64,000 nt of DNA from NCBI GenBank assembly GCA_964613215.1, contig CAZTHK010000003.1, forward strand, positions 124,001 to 188,000. Direction: 5' to 3'. Within the stretch, counting starts at the first letter, position 1. Each line of letters starts with the position of its first letter. A program made the translations under genes and the position numbers. This document shows positions 25,991-34,685 of this stretch, one piece after another. The stretch is from CAZTHK01 sp964613215 (GTDB lineage: Bacteria; Krumholzibacteriota; Krumholzibacteriia; Krumholzibacteriales; CAZTHK01). The notes beneath the pieces are model-generated. The model had not been told where the DNA came from. It saw only the letters and a program-made list of their open reading frames with translations, and did no database searches.

Positions 25991-26938
25991 ATGGAGATAG
26001 TAGCGGAAAGTTCATTGGGAAGGTTTGATTTTTCGGCAGGTACGGTGGTAACCATAGGTGTGTTCGATGGGGTTCATGCCGGACACAGGAAGGTGATAGA
26101 TGCTCTTAACCGGGTCAGGGAAGCTGAGGGAGCGGGCAGTTCTGTACTGATAACCTTCGACCGGCACCCCCTGGAAGTGGTCAATCCGGCTGTTTCACCT
26201 CCACTTATCACCACCCTGGAGGAGAAGATGGAAATCCTGCGGGCACTGGACATAGATATTGTGGTAATCGAGAATTTTACCCGCAACATTGCCGGGATGA
26301 GTTACAGGAATTTCATATCCGATGTGCTTCTGAACAAACTCATGGCCAGGCACCTGGTGGTTGGTTATGATTTTCACCTGGGTCATCACCGGGAGGGTTC
26401 GGTGGAGAGATTGAAGGAGGAAAGCCGCCGCAGGAATTTTAATCTGACTGTGGTTCCCCCGGCGGTAATGGATGAAGTAATAATATCCAGCAGTAATATA
26501 AGGAATGCCGTAAGGGAGAGGAACTTCAAACTTGCCAACAGGATGCTATCTGGCTATTACTTTCTGGATGGGAGGGTAATGGCGGGAGAGGGGATAGGAA
26601 GGGGCCTGGATTTTCCCACTGCCAACCTGGAGATCGAAGAGGACAGAAAACTTCTGCCCCCCCTTGGGGTGTATGCGGTGAAGGTCAGAGTGAATGAGCG
26701 GTGGTACGGCGGTATGATGAACGCAGGTTATTCTCCTACCTTTCATAAGGATAGGAGAAAGAGAGTGGAGGTAAATATTTTCGATTTTTCCGGAGAGCTC
26801 TATAACAGGGTTATCAGAGTGGTCCCGGTGGAATTCATAAGGGATGAAATAAAATTCGAGTACAGGGATAAATTGCGGAGGCAGCTTCAGAAGGACAGGG
26901 AAAAGGCCATCCGGATTCTGATGAATAAAGAAATATAA
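25991..26938 (+). CDS. ribF: Bifunctional riboflavin kinase / FAD synthetase
   Basis: Makes FMN and FAD from riboflavin (315 aa). The N-terminal nucleotidyltransferase domain shows GVFDGVHAGHRKVID, and the late SSSNIRNAVRE matches the SSTxIR motif. The C-terminal flavokinase domain begins with GRGLDFPTANL and carries GVYAVKVRVNERWYGGMMN and the conserved TFH. Length is normal. It closes the rimP-ribF operon; a new promoter follows before rpsO. Confidence 0.95.
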   Translation: MEIVAESSLGRFDFSAGTVVTIGVFDGVHAGHRKVIDALNRVREAEGAGSSVLITFDRHPLEVVNPAVSPPLITTLEEKMEILRALDIDIVVIENFTRNIAGMSYRNFISDVLLNKLMARHLVVGYDFHLGHHREGSVERLKEESRRRNFNLTVVPPAVMDEVIISSSNIRNAVRERNFKLANRMLSGYYFLDGRVMAGEGIGRGLDFPTANLEIEEDRKLLPPLGVYAVKVRVNERWYGGMMNAGYSPTFHKDRRKRVEVNIFDFSGELYNRVIRVVPVEFIRDEIKFEYRDKLRRQLQKDREKAIRILMNKEI

Positions 26939-26993
26939 CCAGGATTTATTTTCAGGGTGAGCGAAAATTATCTCTCTTTATCCAAAAGAAGCG

Positions 26994-27021
26994 TTGACAA
27001 TTCAGCTTTTTAATGTATGTT
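26994..27021 (+). promoter_or_regulatory. Sigma-70-type promoter for rpsO-pnp
   Basis: TTGACA at 26994-26999 and TATGTT at 27016-27021 are spaced by 16 nt. The -35 is consensus and the -10 matches four of six. Transcription would begin near 27028, giving a leader of about 160 nt before rpsO. Confidence 0.55.
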
Positions 27022-27050
27022 TAATAACTGCCGCCGAGGGGAGGTTTAGG

Positions 27051-27098
27051 ATGGAATATGCAAATATCATTCTAACCTGTTTACACCAGCGGTATTAA
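27051..27098 (+). CDS. 15-codon leader ORF upstream of rpsO
   Basis: ATG 27051 is preceded by GGGGAGG (27038-27044) with 6-nt spacing, among the best ribosome sites in the window, and opens a 15-residue frame, MEYANIILTCLHQRY, ending in TAA. It lies between the promoter and the folded region before rpsO. It may be a translated leader peptide or a decoy ribosome site. No family is known to me. Confidence 0.4.
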   Translation: MEYANIILTCLHQRY

Positions 27099-27114
27099 TT
27101 CGTTGATGCAGTTC

Positions 27115-27164
27115 TGATGCGGATAGGAGAATTTTTCCTTTCTGCGGCCATCGATATCGCATCA
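27115..27164 (+). promoter_or_regulatory. Structured rpsO leader, candidate S15 autoregulatory site
   Basis: TGATGCG (27115-27121) pairs with CGCATCA (27158-27164), enclosing a smaller AGGA/TCCT stem (27125-27128 with 27136-27139). The element ends 9 nt before the rpsO ribosome site GGGAGGTG (27174-27181). S15 is known to repress its own mRNA through varied leader structures; the sequence here only shows that a structure is possible. Confidence 0.4.
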
Positions 27165-27188
27165 ATGGCAAACGGGAGGTGTTACACG

Positions 27189-27458
27189 ATGGCACTGCAA
27201 AAAGAAAAGAAGCAGGAGATAATAGAAAAATTTCGCCTGCATGAGAAGGATTCGGGTTCGCCCGAGGTTCAAATCGCTCTCCTCACCGAGAGGATCAACA
27301 GCTTAACCCAGCATTTCAAAAACCATAAGAAGGATTTTGGATCTAGAAGGGGACTGCTGAAACTGGTGGGGAGAAGACGCAAGCTCCTCGATTATCTTAA
27401 GAATAACAGGATTGAGTCGTACCGGAAAATTATAGAGGAGCTCAATCTCAGAAAGTGA
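27189..27458 (+). CDS. rpsO: 30S ribosomal protein S15
   Basis: Primary 16S rRNA-binding protein (89 aa, standard length). MALQKEKKQEIIEKFRLHEKD, GSPEVQIALLTERI and the C-terminal SRRGLLKLVGRRRKLLDYL are canonical. ATG 27189 is 7 nt after GGGAGGTG and matches the family start; an in-frame upstream ATG at 27117 would add 24 unrelated residues. Adjacent to pnp, as in many bacteria. Confidence 0.97.
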   Translation: MALQKEKKQEIIEKFRLHEKDSGSPEVQIALLTERINSLTQHFKNHKKDFGSRRGLLKLVGRRRKLLDYLKNNRIESYRKIIEELNLRK

Positions 27459-27469
27459 CCGTTATTTCC

Positions 27470-27512
27470 GCAGCAGTTTGTATTTCTGAGGATGAATTTT
27501 ATGTGCTGCTGC
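27470..27512 (+). other. Inverted repeat between rpsO and pnp
   Basis: GCAGCAG (27470-27476) and CTGCTGC (27506-27512) can pair across a 29-nt loop. There is no T-tract, so it is not a terminator. In E. coli the rpsO-pnp intergenic RNA is a hairpin cut by RNase III in PNPase autocontrol; whether the same happens here is inference. Confidence 0.3.
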
Positions 27513-27570
27513 ATTCACTCAGGGATTGAGAAATGATTTTTACGATGATGGCTGGAGGAATGGAAAGGTA

Positions 27571-29643
27571 ATGAAGACAAGACAGTTGGAATTAGAAGGA
27601 AAGAGTATAGTGTTTGAAACAGGCAGAATGGCAAGACAGGCTGACGGAAGCGCTCTGGTTTCCCAGGAGGGTACTTCGGTACTGGTTACCGCGGTAGCCT
27701 CCAAGGGGAAAGAAACGGACAAGGATTTCTTTCCCCTGTTCGTGGAGTACCGGGAAAAATTCTATGCAGCCGGGAAGATACCGGGTGGGTTTTTCAAGCG
27801 GGAAGGGAGGCCCAGCGAGAGGGAAGTATTGGCATGCCGCTTGATCGACAGGCCCATTCGTCCCATGTTTCCGGATAATTTCAGATATGAGGTTCAGGTT
27901 GCCTGTTCGGTTTTAAGCAGCGACAAGGAGCATCAGTCGGACACTCTGGGTATCACCGGGGCTTCCCTGGCTCTCAACCTCTCTGATATACCCTTCGATG
28001 CGGTCCTCAGTGGAGTGCGGGTAGGAAGAGAAGATAATAATTTCATCATGAATCCTACCTTCTCACAGGTGGAAGAGGGAGGGCTGGACCTGGTAATAGC
28101 CGGCACGGACGAAGCAATAATAATGGTGGAGGGTTGTGCCGATGAGATAGATGAGTCCCTGCTGATGGAGGCTCTGGAATTTGGTCACACCAGGATCAAG
28201 GAGCTTAACAGGCATCAGAGGGAATTTATCAAAGAGTGTAGCCTTCCTGAGAAGAGGACATTCGACCGGCATGAGATAGATCCCCGGCTGGAGGAAAAGG
28301 TCCGGGACGAATTCGCGGGGGAACTGAAATCCCGAAGCATGATCAAGGGCAAGCTGGACCGTGAAGCTGCCGTAGACGGGCTGGTGAGTGAAGTAGTGGA
28401 GAAGTATTCCGAGGAGTATCCCGAATCGGAAAATGAGATAAGAGAGATAATGGGTAACCTGGAACGCCAGATAATCAGGGATATGATTATCTCCGGGAAG
28501 AAGAGGGTGGATGGCAGATCGTTTGATGATATCCGGGACATTTCCTGTGAGGTTGAGGTTCTGGATAGGAGTCACGGTAGCGCCCTGTTTACCCGGGGAG
28601 AGACACAGAGCCTGGTAGCTGCCACTCTGGGTACCTCCCAGGATGAGCAGCGGATAGATGCTCTCACTGAAGAGTCATGGAAAAAGTTTATGCTCCATTA
28701 TAACTTTCCTCCCTTCAGTGTAGGAGAGGTCGGATTCTTCCGGGGACCGGGACGCCGTGAAATTGGGCACGGGGTCCTGGCCGAGAAGGCGTTGAAACCG
28801 ATAATACCCTCCGACGATGTGTTTCCCTATACCATCCGGCTGGTCTCAGATATCCTGGAGTCGAATGGTTCCAGTTCCATGGCCACTGTATGCGGTGGAA
28901 GTCTTGCTCTGATGGATGCGGGCGTACCGGTAGACAAGGCAGTAGCAGGAGTAGCTATGGGACTGGTAAAGGAGGGCGACCAATATGCCATTCTTGCCGA
29001 CATCCAGGGATTGGAAGATCATCTGGGTGATATGGATTTCAAGGTAGCCGGGACCAGAGACGGAATCACTGCTTTCCAGATGGATGTGAAGATCGCAGGA
29101 ATAGAGAAAAGCCTGATGAAGGAATCCCTGGCTAATGCCCATCAAGCAAGAATGAAGATACTGGATGTTATGGATGTCACCATCTCGGAGGCCAGAAGCG
29201 AGATATCCCCTTACGCACCCAAGATCGTGCAGTTGAAGATAGCGGTAGATAAGATTGGCAATGTGATAGGTCCTGGTGGCAAGGTGGTAAGGAATATTCA
29301 GGAAGTTTCCGGAGCCAGGGTGGAGATCGACGACGATGGAACCATCCTGATTGCTGCAGTAGACCGGGAATCCAGTGATAAGGCTATCCAGATGATCGAG
29401 GAAATTACCGCCGAACCCGAATTGAACAAGGTTTACAAGGGTAAGGTAAGGAGTATCGTAAAATTCGGAGCCTTCGTTGAAATACTGCCCGGCCAGGATG
29501 GGCTTCTCCACATTTCGGAGATCGCTCATGAGCGGATAGGAAGGGTGGAAGATGTTCTCAGTTTGGGCGATGAAATAGAAGTGAAAGTTATCGGGATCGA
29601 TAATGAAGGCAAGATAAGGTTGAGCAGGAAGGCCCTGCTGTAG
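27571..29643 (+). CDS. pnp: Polyribonucleotide nucleotidyltransferase (PNPase)
   Basis: Phosphorolytic 3'-5' exoribonuclease (690 aa from this start), core of RNA decay. Two RNase PH domains are present: the first begins with SIVFETGRMARQADGSALV and holds FFKREGRPSEREVL and RLIDRPIRPMFP; the second holds RGETQSLVAATLGT and DILESNGSSSMATVCGG. The C-terminus has KH (IGNVIGPGGKVVRNIQ) and S1 (FGAFVEILPGQDGLLHISEI) domains. ATG 27571 has GGAGGAA 10 nt upstream and matches the family; an in-frame start at 27526 would add 15 residues without support. Confidence 0.97.
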   Translation: MKTRQLELEGKSIVFETGRMARQADGSALVSQEGTSVLVTAVASKGKETDKDFFPLFVEYREKFYAAGKIPGGFFKREGRPSEREVLACRLIDRPIRPMFPDNFRYEVQVACSVLSSDKEHQSDTLGITGASLALNLSDIPFDAVLSGVRVGREDNNFIMNPTFSQVEEGGLDLVIAGTDEAIIMVEGCADEIDESLLMEALEFGHTRIKELNRHQREFIKECSLPEKRTFDRHEIDPRLEEKVRDEFAGELKSRSMIKGKLDREAAVDGLVSEVVEKYSEEYPESENEIREIMGNLERQIIRDMIISGKKRVDGRSFDDIRDISCEVEVLDRSHGSALFTRGETQSLVAATLGTSQDEQRIDALTEESWKKFMLHYNFPPFSVGEVGFFRGPGRREIGHGVLAEKALKPIIPSDDVFPYTIRLVSDILESNGSSSMATVCGGSLALMDAGVPVDKAVAGVAMGLVKEGDQYAILADIQGLEDHLGDMDFKVAGTRDGITAFQMDVKIAGIEKSLMKESLANAHQARMKILDVMDVTISEARSEISPYAPKIVQLKIAVDKIGNVIGPGGKVVRNIQEVSGARVEIDDDGTILIAAVDRESSDKAIQMIEEITAEPELNKVYKGKVRSIVKFGAFVEILPGQDGLLHISEIAHERIGRVEDVLSLGDEIEVKVIGIDNEGKIRLSRKALL

Positions 29644-29786
29644 TTGGATGAATATATGAGGGTGGAACCGGTCTTATTCCGGCTCTTGAAAAGCAAGCTT
29701 GCCCTTAGATTTGCCTTGTTACAGCCGGATCACCCGGGAATGAGGGAGATCCGTTTTGACTGTATTGGATGCATTAAGGTCCCGGT

Positions 29787-30275
29787 ATGATGGCGAGCCG
29801 AGATATGAATTTAGAGAAGGGCAATTTGTCCTCCCCGGTGAAGGTAGGAATTTATTATCTGCCGGGCTACCGCGGTTTACCCCCCCTGAACAGAATGACA
29901 GCCGGTTCGAGCGGATGGGATATCCGGGCCGCCTGCAAAGATGAGATAGCGGTAGCTCCGGGAGAAGCAGCTCTCGTTCCGGCCGGCTTCGTGCTATCAA
30001 TACCCCCCGGTTATGAGGCACAGATAAGACCCCGGAGTGGTATGGCCCTGAAGAAAAAGATCGGTATCCTTAACAGTCCCGGCACCATAGACAGCGATTA
30101 CAGGGGAGAGGTAAGGATAATTCTATTTAATTTCGGCAGGAACGATTATACAGTCAACCGGAGTGATAGAATAGCCCAGATGGTTTTTTCCAGAGTTCCT
30201 TCCATCTCGCTGGAAGAGTTGGACCGGATAGATCAAACCGAGAGGGGCGCCGGTGGATTTGGCCACACCGGGTGA
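29787..30275 (+). CDS. dut: dUTP diphosphatase (dUTPase)
   Basis: Trimeric dUTPase (162 aa) that removes dUTP and supplies dUMP. All five motifs are visible: SSGWDIRAA (motif 1), RPRSGMALKKKIG (2), GTIDSDYRGEVRI (3), RSDRIAQMVF (4) and the C-terminal RGAGGFGHTG (5). The start could also be the ATG at 29790 or 29805; a long N-terminal segment of about 20 residues precedes the domain. It lies 143 nt after pnp and 27 nt before the deacetylase. Confidence 0.93.
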   Translation: MMASRDMNLEKGNLSSPVKVGIYYLPGYRGLPPLNRMTAGSSGWDIRAACKDEIAVAPGEAALVPAGFVLSIPPGYEAQIRPRSGMALKKKIGILNSPGTIDSDYRGEVRIILFNFGRNDYTVNRSDRIAQMVFSRVPSISLEELDRIDQTERGAGGFGHTG

Positions 30276-30302
30276 AGTGGGAATATTCCCGGCAAATCAT
30301 AT

Positions 30303-31187
30303 ATGATCGAGGAAGTGAAGATAGCGGCTGCCCTCATTTTCATCCTGCTTCTGTTACTGATTATCATTATCTATTGCCTGTGGAAGAGACTTCCGGGGTA
30401 TCCCCCTTCATCCTGTCCCCGGGTCCTGGCATACCACAAGATAACCAACTTTGAATTCGGAGGTACCTGGATGACCCCGGGAAGATTCCGGAATCAGGTC
30501 GACGCCCTTATGGAGGTGGGTTACCGGTTTATCGGAGAAGAAACCCTGCTCCGGATAGCGGGGGGTGAAAGAAACCCGGGGGAAAAAGAGATATTTCTTA
30601 CCTTTGACGACGGTTATGCCGAGCTGCTGGATACGGCGGTTCCCCTTTTAATGGAGAGAAAAATCCCGGCGCATTTTTTCATTGTGACTTCCTATGTGGG
30701 ACAGGAGAACAAATGGGAACTTCCCCTGCCGGGCAGGAGATTCCGGCACCTCAGCTGGGAGGAGATAGAACAGCTCTGCAGAGAGGGTTTTACCATGGGT
30801 TCACACACCTGTTCTCACAGCGATCTTACCAGGCTGCCGCCGGAAGCGGTGAAGAGGGAACTACGCCGGTCCAGGCAAGAGATAGAGGAACACCTGGGAG
30901 TAAGGGTAAGGACTGTTTCCTTCCCCTTCGGGAGAGTAGATCCGGGGGTGAAGGAACAGGCCAGGGCAGCGGGCTACAGTGCCGCCTTTACTCTGTACCC
31001 CGGGAGGAGGGATGGCTATTCAGACAGGTTCGCCCTCAGAAGAGAGGGAGTATACATTATAGACACCATACATACCATAAGGGTAAAACTGGGCAGGGGC
31101 CGTTTCTTCTGGCTGGAGGATCTCAAGGGCAGGGCAATAAATGCTGTAGCGGTTATGACTCCCCTGCTGAAAGATAATTATAATTAA
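30303..31187 (+). CDS. Membrane-anchored polysaccharide deacetylase (NodB domain)
   Basis: Carbohydrate esterase family 4-type protein (294 aa). One membrane segment (about residues 6-26) anchors it, with the catalytic domain outside. NodB motif 1 TFDDGY has the paired Asp101 and Asp102; motif 2 SHTCSH supplies zinc ligands His167 and His171; the FPFGRVD segment corresponds to motif 3. Substrate may be peptidoglycan or an exopolysaccharide and cannot be decided. The ribosome site is poor. It ends the rpsO-pnp-dut run and faces the convergent DUF4388 gene. Confidence 0.88.
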   Translation: MIEEVKIAAALIFILLLLLIIIIYCLWKRLPGYPPSSCPRVLAYHKITNFEFGGTWMTPGRFRNQVDALMEVGYRFIGEETLLRIAGGERNPGEKEIFLTFDDGYAELLDTAVPLLMERKIPAHFFIVTSYVGQENKWELPLPGRRFRHLSWEEIEQLCREGFTMGSHTCSHSDLTRLPPEAVKRELRRSRQEIEEHLGVRVRTVSFPFGRVDPGVKEQARAAGYSAAFTLYPGRRDGYSDRFALRREGVYIIDTIHTIRVKLGRGRFFWLEDLKGRAINAVAVMTPLLKDNYN

Positions 31188-31286
31188 CCTCAATCCGGCT
31201 GAGTTCCTTCACGGGGCGGTTTTTTTATAATAACCGGCAACATATACGGCAAAGCAAGGGGGTATTCATGATATTGAAGACCCGGC

Positions 31287-32420
31287 CTATCTGATCTTCA
31301 GGGAGTATGAATTCCCATCTTTTCTTATGGTATAATTGATTCCCAGATCCCCGGCCTGGTTGATTATTTCTTCCGGTATGAATTTTCTGGCCACCAGAAT
31401 TTCCAGGGTAAAGGGATATGTTCCCTTAACCGCCCTGTATTCCTTCAAACTCTCCTGTATGATGGAGTATATCTGCCTTGCTTCGAGTTCCTCCGGGCTG
31501 GAGGCTATGAGCCTGGTTTCGGCCGGGGCCAGGTTTTCAGCTGGCTGATTGGGTTTGGTGGCGGCACGGGTGAGTCCGGGGATAAGATATTGACCGGTGG
31601 CAAAGCAGGCAGCCAATATGAGCAGACTGGCCACAGCCGGCAGAAACGATCTTCTGCCTTCCGGCCGTTCCTGGTCCGAAGATACAGACTTCTCCTCTTC
31701 ACCGGAATCGCTGGGTTCTGTTACTTCGATTAATCCCTTCTCCAGTAGATTCTTGAGTGCTTCGTAGGTACAGAAAGCAGCCATTTTCGCATTTACCGCC
31801 AGTGCTCCCAGCCTATGGTATTGATCCAGCAGATCGTAGATCACCTCTTCATACCTGTCCAGCTCGGGAATCTGGTCATCCCGGGGCTTGATCTTTCTGA
31901 TAATGGTATTTTCGGAGGGAAAGATCTTCTTAAGCTCGGGGAACTCGTCAATTCTTCTCATACTTTCCATCAGCAGGCTGTCCACTTTCAGGGAGGCGAA
32001 GGTCTTTATTCCCTGAATCACCTTTTTGCCGGTGATAAACTTATAGTAGCTGCGGGGCCAGCTGAGGATAATCTGGACGGTTTCCTGTATCTGCTGGTTG
32101 AAGATATCGGTCAATTCATCCCCGGAGAAATACTTCTCCGAAAGAAGGATATCGGTCAGATCGAGGTTGGATTCAGCCTGAATCTGCTGAATCCGGTTCA
32201 TCTCATCCCTGCTCAGAAAACCATAACTGAGCAGGTATTCCTTCAGTGGATCCTTGGCCCGGTTGCGCCGGTCCCGGGTGGAGATTATCATACCCTGATC
32301 GAAAAAGACCACCCGGTTTTCTTCACCCGATACGGAAAGCATTCCTGATTTCTTCTGGATGGAGATAAGCTGAAATATCTCACTCAGTCCGAAATCTTTT
32401 GCGTTTCCCTCCAGTGCCAT
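31287..32420 (-). CDS. DUF4388 (PATAN-like) membrane protein with periplasmic C-terminal domain
   Basis: 377-aa protein beginning with a DUF4388 domain (residues 1-110, LSEIFQLISIQKKSGMLSV, VVFFDQGMIISTRDRR), a family often seen in regulators of FCB bacteria and myxobacteria. A helical middle is followed by a charged linker, one transmembrane helix (about 259-282) and a 95-residue outer domain. The tail GTYPFTLEILVARKFIPEE and the NYTIRKDGNSYSLKI end resemble the globular end of type II secretion pseudopilins, without a prepilin signal. AAGGGGAA lies 5 nt before the ATG. It is 11 nt downstream of the TPR gene, so the two are one operon. Function unknown. Confidence 0.75.
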   Translation of the reverse strand: MALEGNAKDFGLSEIFQLISIQKKSGMLSVSGEENRVVFFDQGMIISTRDRRNRAKDPLKEYLLSYGFLSRDEMNRIQQIQAESNLDLTDILLSEKYFSGDELTDIFNQQIQETVQIILSWPRSYYKFITGKKVIQGIKTFASLKVDSLLMESMRRIDEFPELKKIFPSENTIIRKIKPRDDQIPELDRYEEVIYDLLDQYHRLGALAVNAKMAAFCTYEALKNLLEKGLIEVTEPSDSGEEEKSVSSDQERPEGRRSFLPAVASLLILAACFATGQYLIPGLTRAATKPNQPAENLAPAETRLIASSPEELEARQIYSIIQESLKEYRAVKGTYPFTLEILVARKFIPEEIINQAGDLGINYTIRKDGNSYSLKIR

Positions 32421-32431
32421 AAATTCCCCTT

Positions 32432-34435
32432 CTAGAAATCATCCAGAAACGATTCCACCGCTTCTGGCGGTTTATTGCCGGTTTTTATGGAATTTCTGCG
32501 CTCTTCTTTCTGCTTCTTCATATCAGCCCTGAAGTCGGGTGGCAGAATCCTGTAGTTTGCCGGGGGCCGCCGGGGTTTGACACTGGCAGCGGCAAGGTAA
32601 CTCAATCCCATCACTGCCAGGGGAAGTAAATACTTCCATGCCGGAGTTCCCACCGGTACCGTTCTGAAATTAATAAAGTATGATCCTCTCCAGATCAGGG
32701 TTAACAGGGCGGCTGAATTTATCATAATGATGACCGAACCTGCCAGTAATCTTCCTGAGAAGAGATAGGCCCCCGCAGGGCGGATAATTCTTAGGAAAAG
32801 TGATTTATTATCATTCCTTTTAATATTTTTCTGGCGTTTATGCCGCAGAAGGGCTTCCATGACCTTGATGCTGGTCAATCCCTCTATTACCCCTGAACAG
32901 TCCGGGCACAAAGATATGCCCTCTTCCGATACAGAGCAATGGGGACAGGTGGGATTACCGCAGTTGTTGCAACGGAACACCCACCAGCCGGAGGGAACCT
33001 TTCTGCCAATCACTATGGCCAGGATAAGGGTAGCTCCGAATACCAGCCAGAGCCATCTCAGGGACACCAGCAGATAGGGGCGCATCACCAGATCCAGTAT
33101 GTCGGTATCAGCCGTCATGGTTTCCCGGTAGGCCGCCGACCAGAGATCCCTCTCTCTCAATCCTCCCTCGTAGATGGTGAGGTTTCTCATTCTGGTAGCG
33201 GAGTATATATCTCTGAAGTTATCCAGTCCCAGGTTGTTGGCCTTTTCCAGGGCGGCGCTGGATTCCGAAAAGAGCATCTTCTTTATGTAAGCCTGACCGA
33301 TATTGTAATGAGCTATAACATTGGTAGAGTCCAGTGCTATGGCGTTCTGGTAGCCGGCGATGGCCTTGTCGTAGTCCTCCTGCTCAAAATACACATTCCC
33401 CAGATTTATGAAGGCGGGGGCGAAGTTTTCTCTCTCCGCAACAGAGTTCAGAAAATGTTTTTTGGCCTGTTCGATTCTGCTCTGCCGGTACATCAGGGTG
33501 CCCAGAGCGTAGTCCTTTTCAGCCCGGAAAGCCGGGTTTTGTATCGACGAGATGGCATCTATCAGCCTGGATTCTGCTCCCCGCCTGTTGATCAGGGATA
33601 GCTTGGAGGTTACGCTTCCCGGATCCATCACCGCAATAAATGTATTGGCCGGTCTGGAGAAGAGAGATCCGATTGATAATAATATCATCAGAACAATCAC
33701 CGTGGCTTTCTCCCGGCCGTTCATGAAGGTCCACAGTAAGATAGTCAGCAGCGAGATATATGCTATCATACCGGGACGAAGCATTAACAGTGCTGCTACG
33801 GCAATGAAAGCTATCCAGCTTGCCGGGAGAAATGCATTTTTCCGGGGATAACGTTCTTTGATCCAGTGATTTATAAAGGACCAGTATTTCCACAGCAGTA
33901 GAAACAGTACAACCGCCAGGGTAATAACAAGTGATCCCATAAGTAGCAGGGTGGCATTGGCGGCAAGCTGACACCGGGAGTAGAAGTTTCCGGTTGAGCG
34001 GCTTAGTGCCTTCAGCAGGTGGAAGAGAAAGTCGGGTTCTGCACTGGTAAATTCCAGCCGTGCCAGGGTGAACAGGGGATCCGGGTAATCTCCCGAAAGC
34101 TGGGAGGAGAGTAGAAGCTTCTCCCTGGCAATATCATTCTTGTCCAAATCCATGAGTTTCAGAGCCTCCCGGTAGAGAGCCCGGGAGGTTATATCCAGGG
34201 TGGGAGCGCCGTTGGCAAGTTCCCTGCGGGTGAATTTCCTGAGCTGGCTGTTTTCAATCCTGTCCAGCTGACTTCCTCTGGCGGTATTGCATAATGCAAG
34301 CAAGAGAAGTGCCGCCACAGTAATGGAAATTATCAACGGGGCGGTAACTATATGTAATCTAACTTTTTCCACTTTTAATATATATATCAGCACCCGGTTA
34401 TAGTAAAAACTCGCTGTTTGTATTGTGATCGGCAA
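32432..34435 (-). CDS. Multi-pass membrane protein with TPR and zinc-ribbon segments
   Basis: 667-aa protein of unknown function. After a signal-like helix (LIISITVAALLLLAL) there are several transmembrane helices (approximately 160-260), then at least two clear TPR units (APAFINLGNVYFEQEDYDKA, VIAHYNIGQAYIKK) around 320-400. Another helix follows, then a Cys4-type zinc-ribbon region (CNNCGNPTCPHC ... CPDC, about 490-520), and two more helices near the end. The TTG at 34435 has no ribosome site; an in-frame GTG at 34372 would place the signal at the very N-terminus and may be the real start. Co-transcribed with the DUF4388 gene. Confidence 0.72.
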   Translation of the reverse strand: MPITIQTASFYYNRVLIYILKVEKVRLHIVTAPLIISITVAALLLLALCNTARGSQLDRIENSQLRKFTRRELANGAPTLDITSRALYREALKLMDLDKNDIAREKLLLSSQLSGDYPDPLFTLARLEFTSAEPDFLFHLLKALSRSTGNFYSRCQLAANATLLLMGSLVITLAVVLFLLLWKYWSFINHWIKERYPRKNAFLPASWIAFIAVAALLMLRPGMIAYISLLTILLWTFMNGREKATVIVLMILLSIGSLFSRPANTFIAVMDPGSVTSKLSLINRRGAESRLIDAISSIQNPAFRAEKDYALGTLMYRQSRIEQAKKHFLNSVAERENFAPAFINLGNVYFEQEDYDKAIAGYQNAIALDSTNVIAHYNIGQAYIKKMLFSESSAALEKANNLGLDNFRDIYSATRMRNLTIYEGGLRERDLWSAAYRETMTADTDILDLVMRPYLLVSLRWLWLVFGATLILAIVIGRKVPSGWWVFRCNNCGNPTCPHCSVSEEGISLCPDCSGVIEGLTSIKVMEALLRHKRQKNIKRNDNKSLFLRIIRPAGAYLFSGRLLAGSVIIMINSAALLTLIWRGSYFINFRTVPVGTPAWKYLLPLAVMGLSYLAAASVKPRRPPANYRILPPDFRADMKKQKEERRNSIKTGNKPPEAVESFLDDF

Positions 34436-34685
34436 AAATCGTGCCTTGACATAGATTTATATGAATAATCGGAGATTGTTGACATTTGATTGTTTACATT
34501 ACTCTCCCCGGGTGTTAATTAATTCTATACCGGCCCCATTTTTCCGGGGGAGGCTGTGGTGAGGAGATGTATTATCAGCAGGGTGTATCGCCGGAATAGC
34601 GGGGGAACCATAAACAGATGGGTTTTTACTGGCTGAACGGGCAATGATGATTTCGAAGAATAATTTAACAGGGGAGCAGTGAAAC

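Noticed and set aside
31188..31286. Terminator between the convergent deacetylase and DUF4388 genes
   Set aside because: GGGGCGG followed by seven T is present, but I could not find the matching CCGCCCC arm.
34436..34685. Possible T-box or promoters upstream of asnS
   Set aside because: Two TTGACA hexamers (34446 and 34479) lack well-placed -10 boxes, and no T-box core or antiterminator sequence is visible. Promoters of asnS and of the divergent TPR gene remain unassigned.
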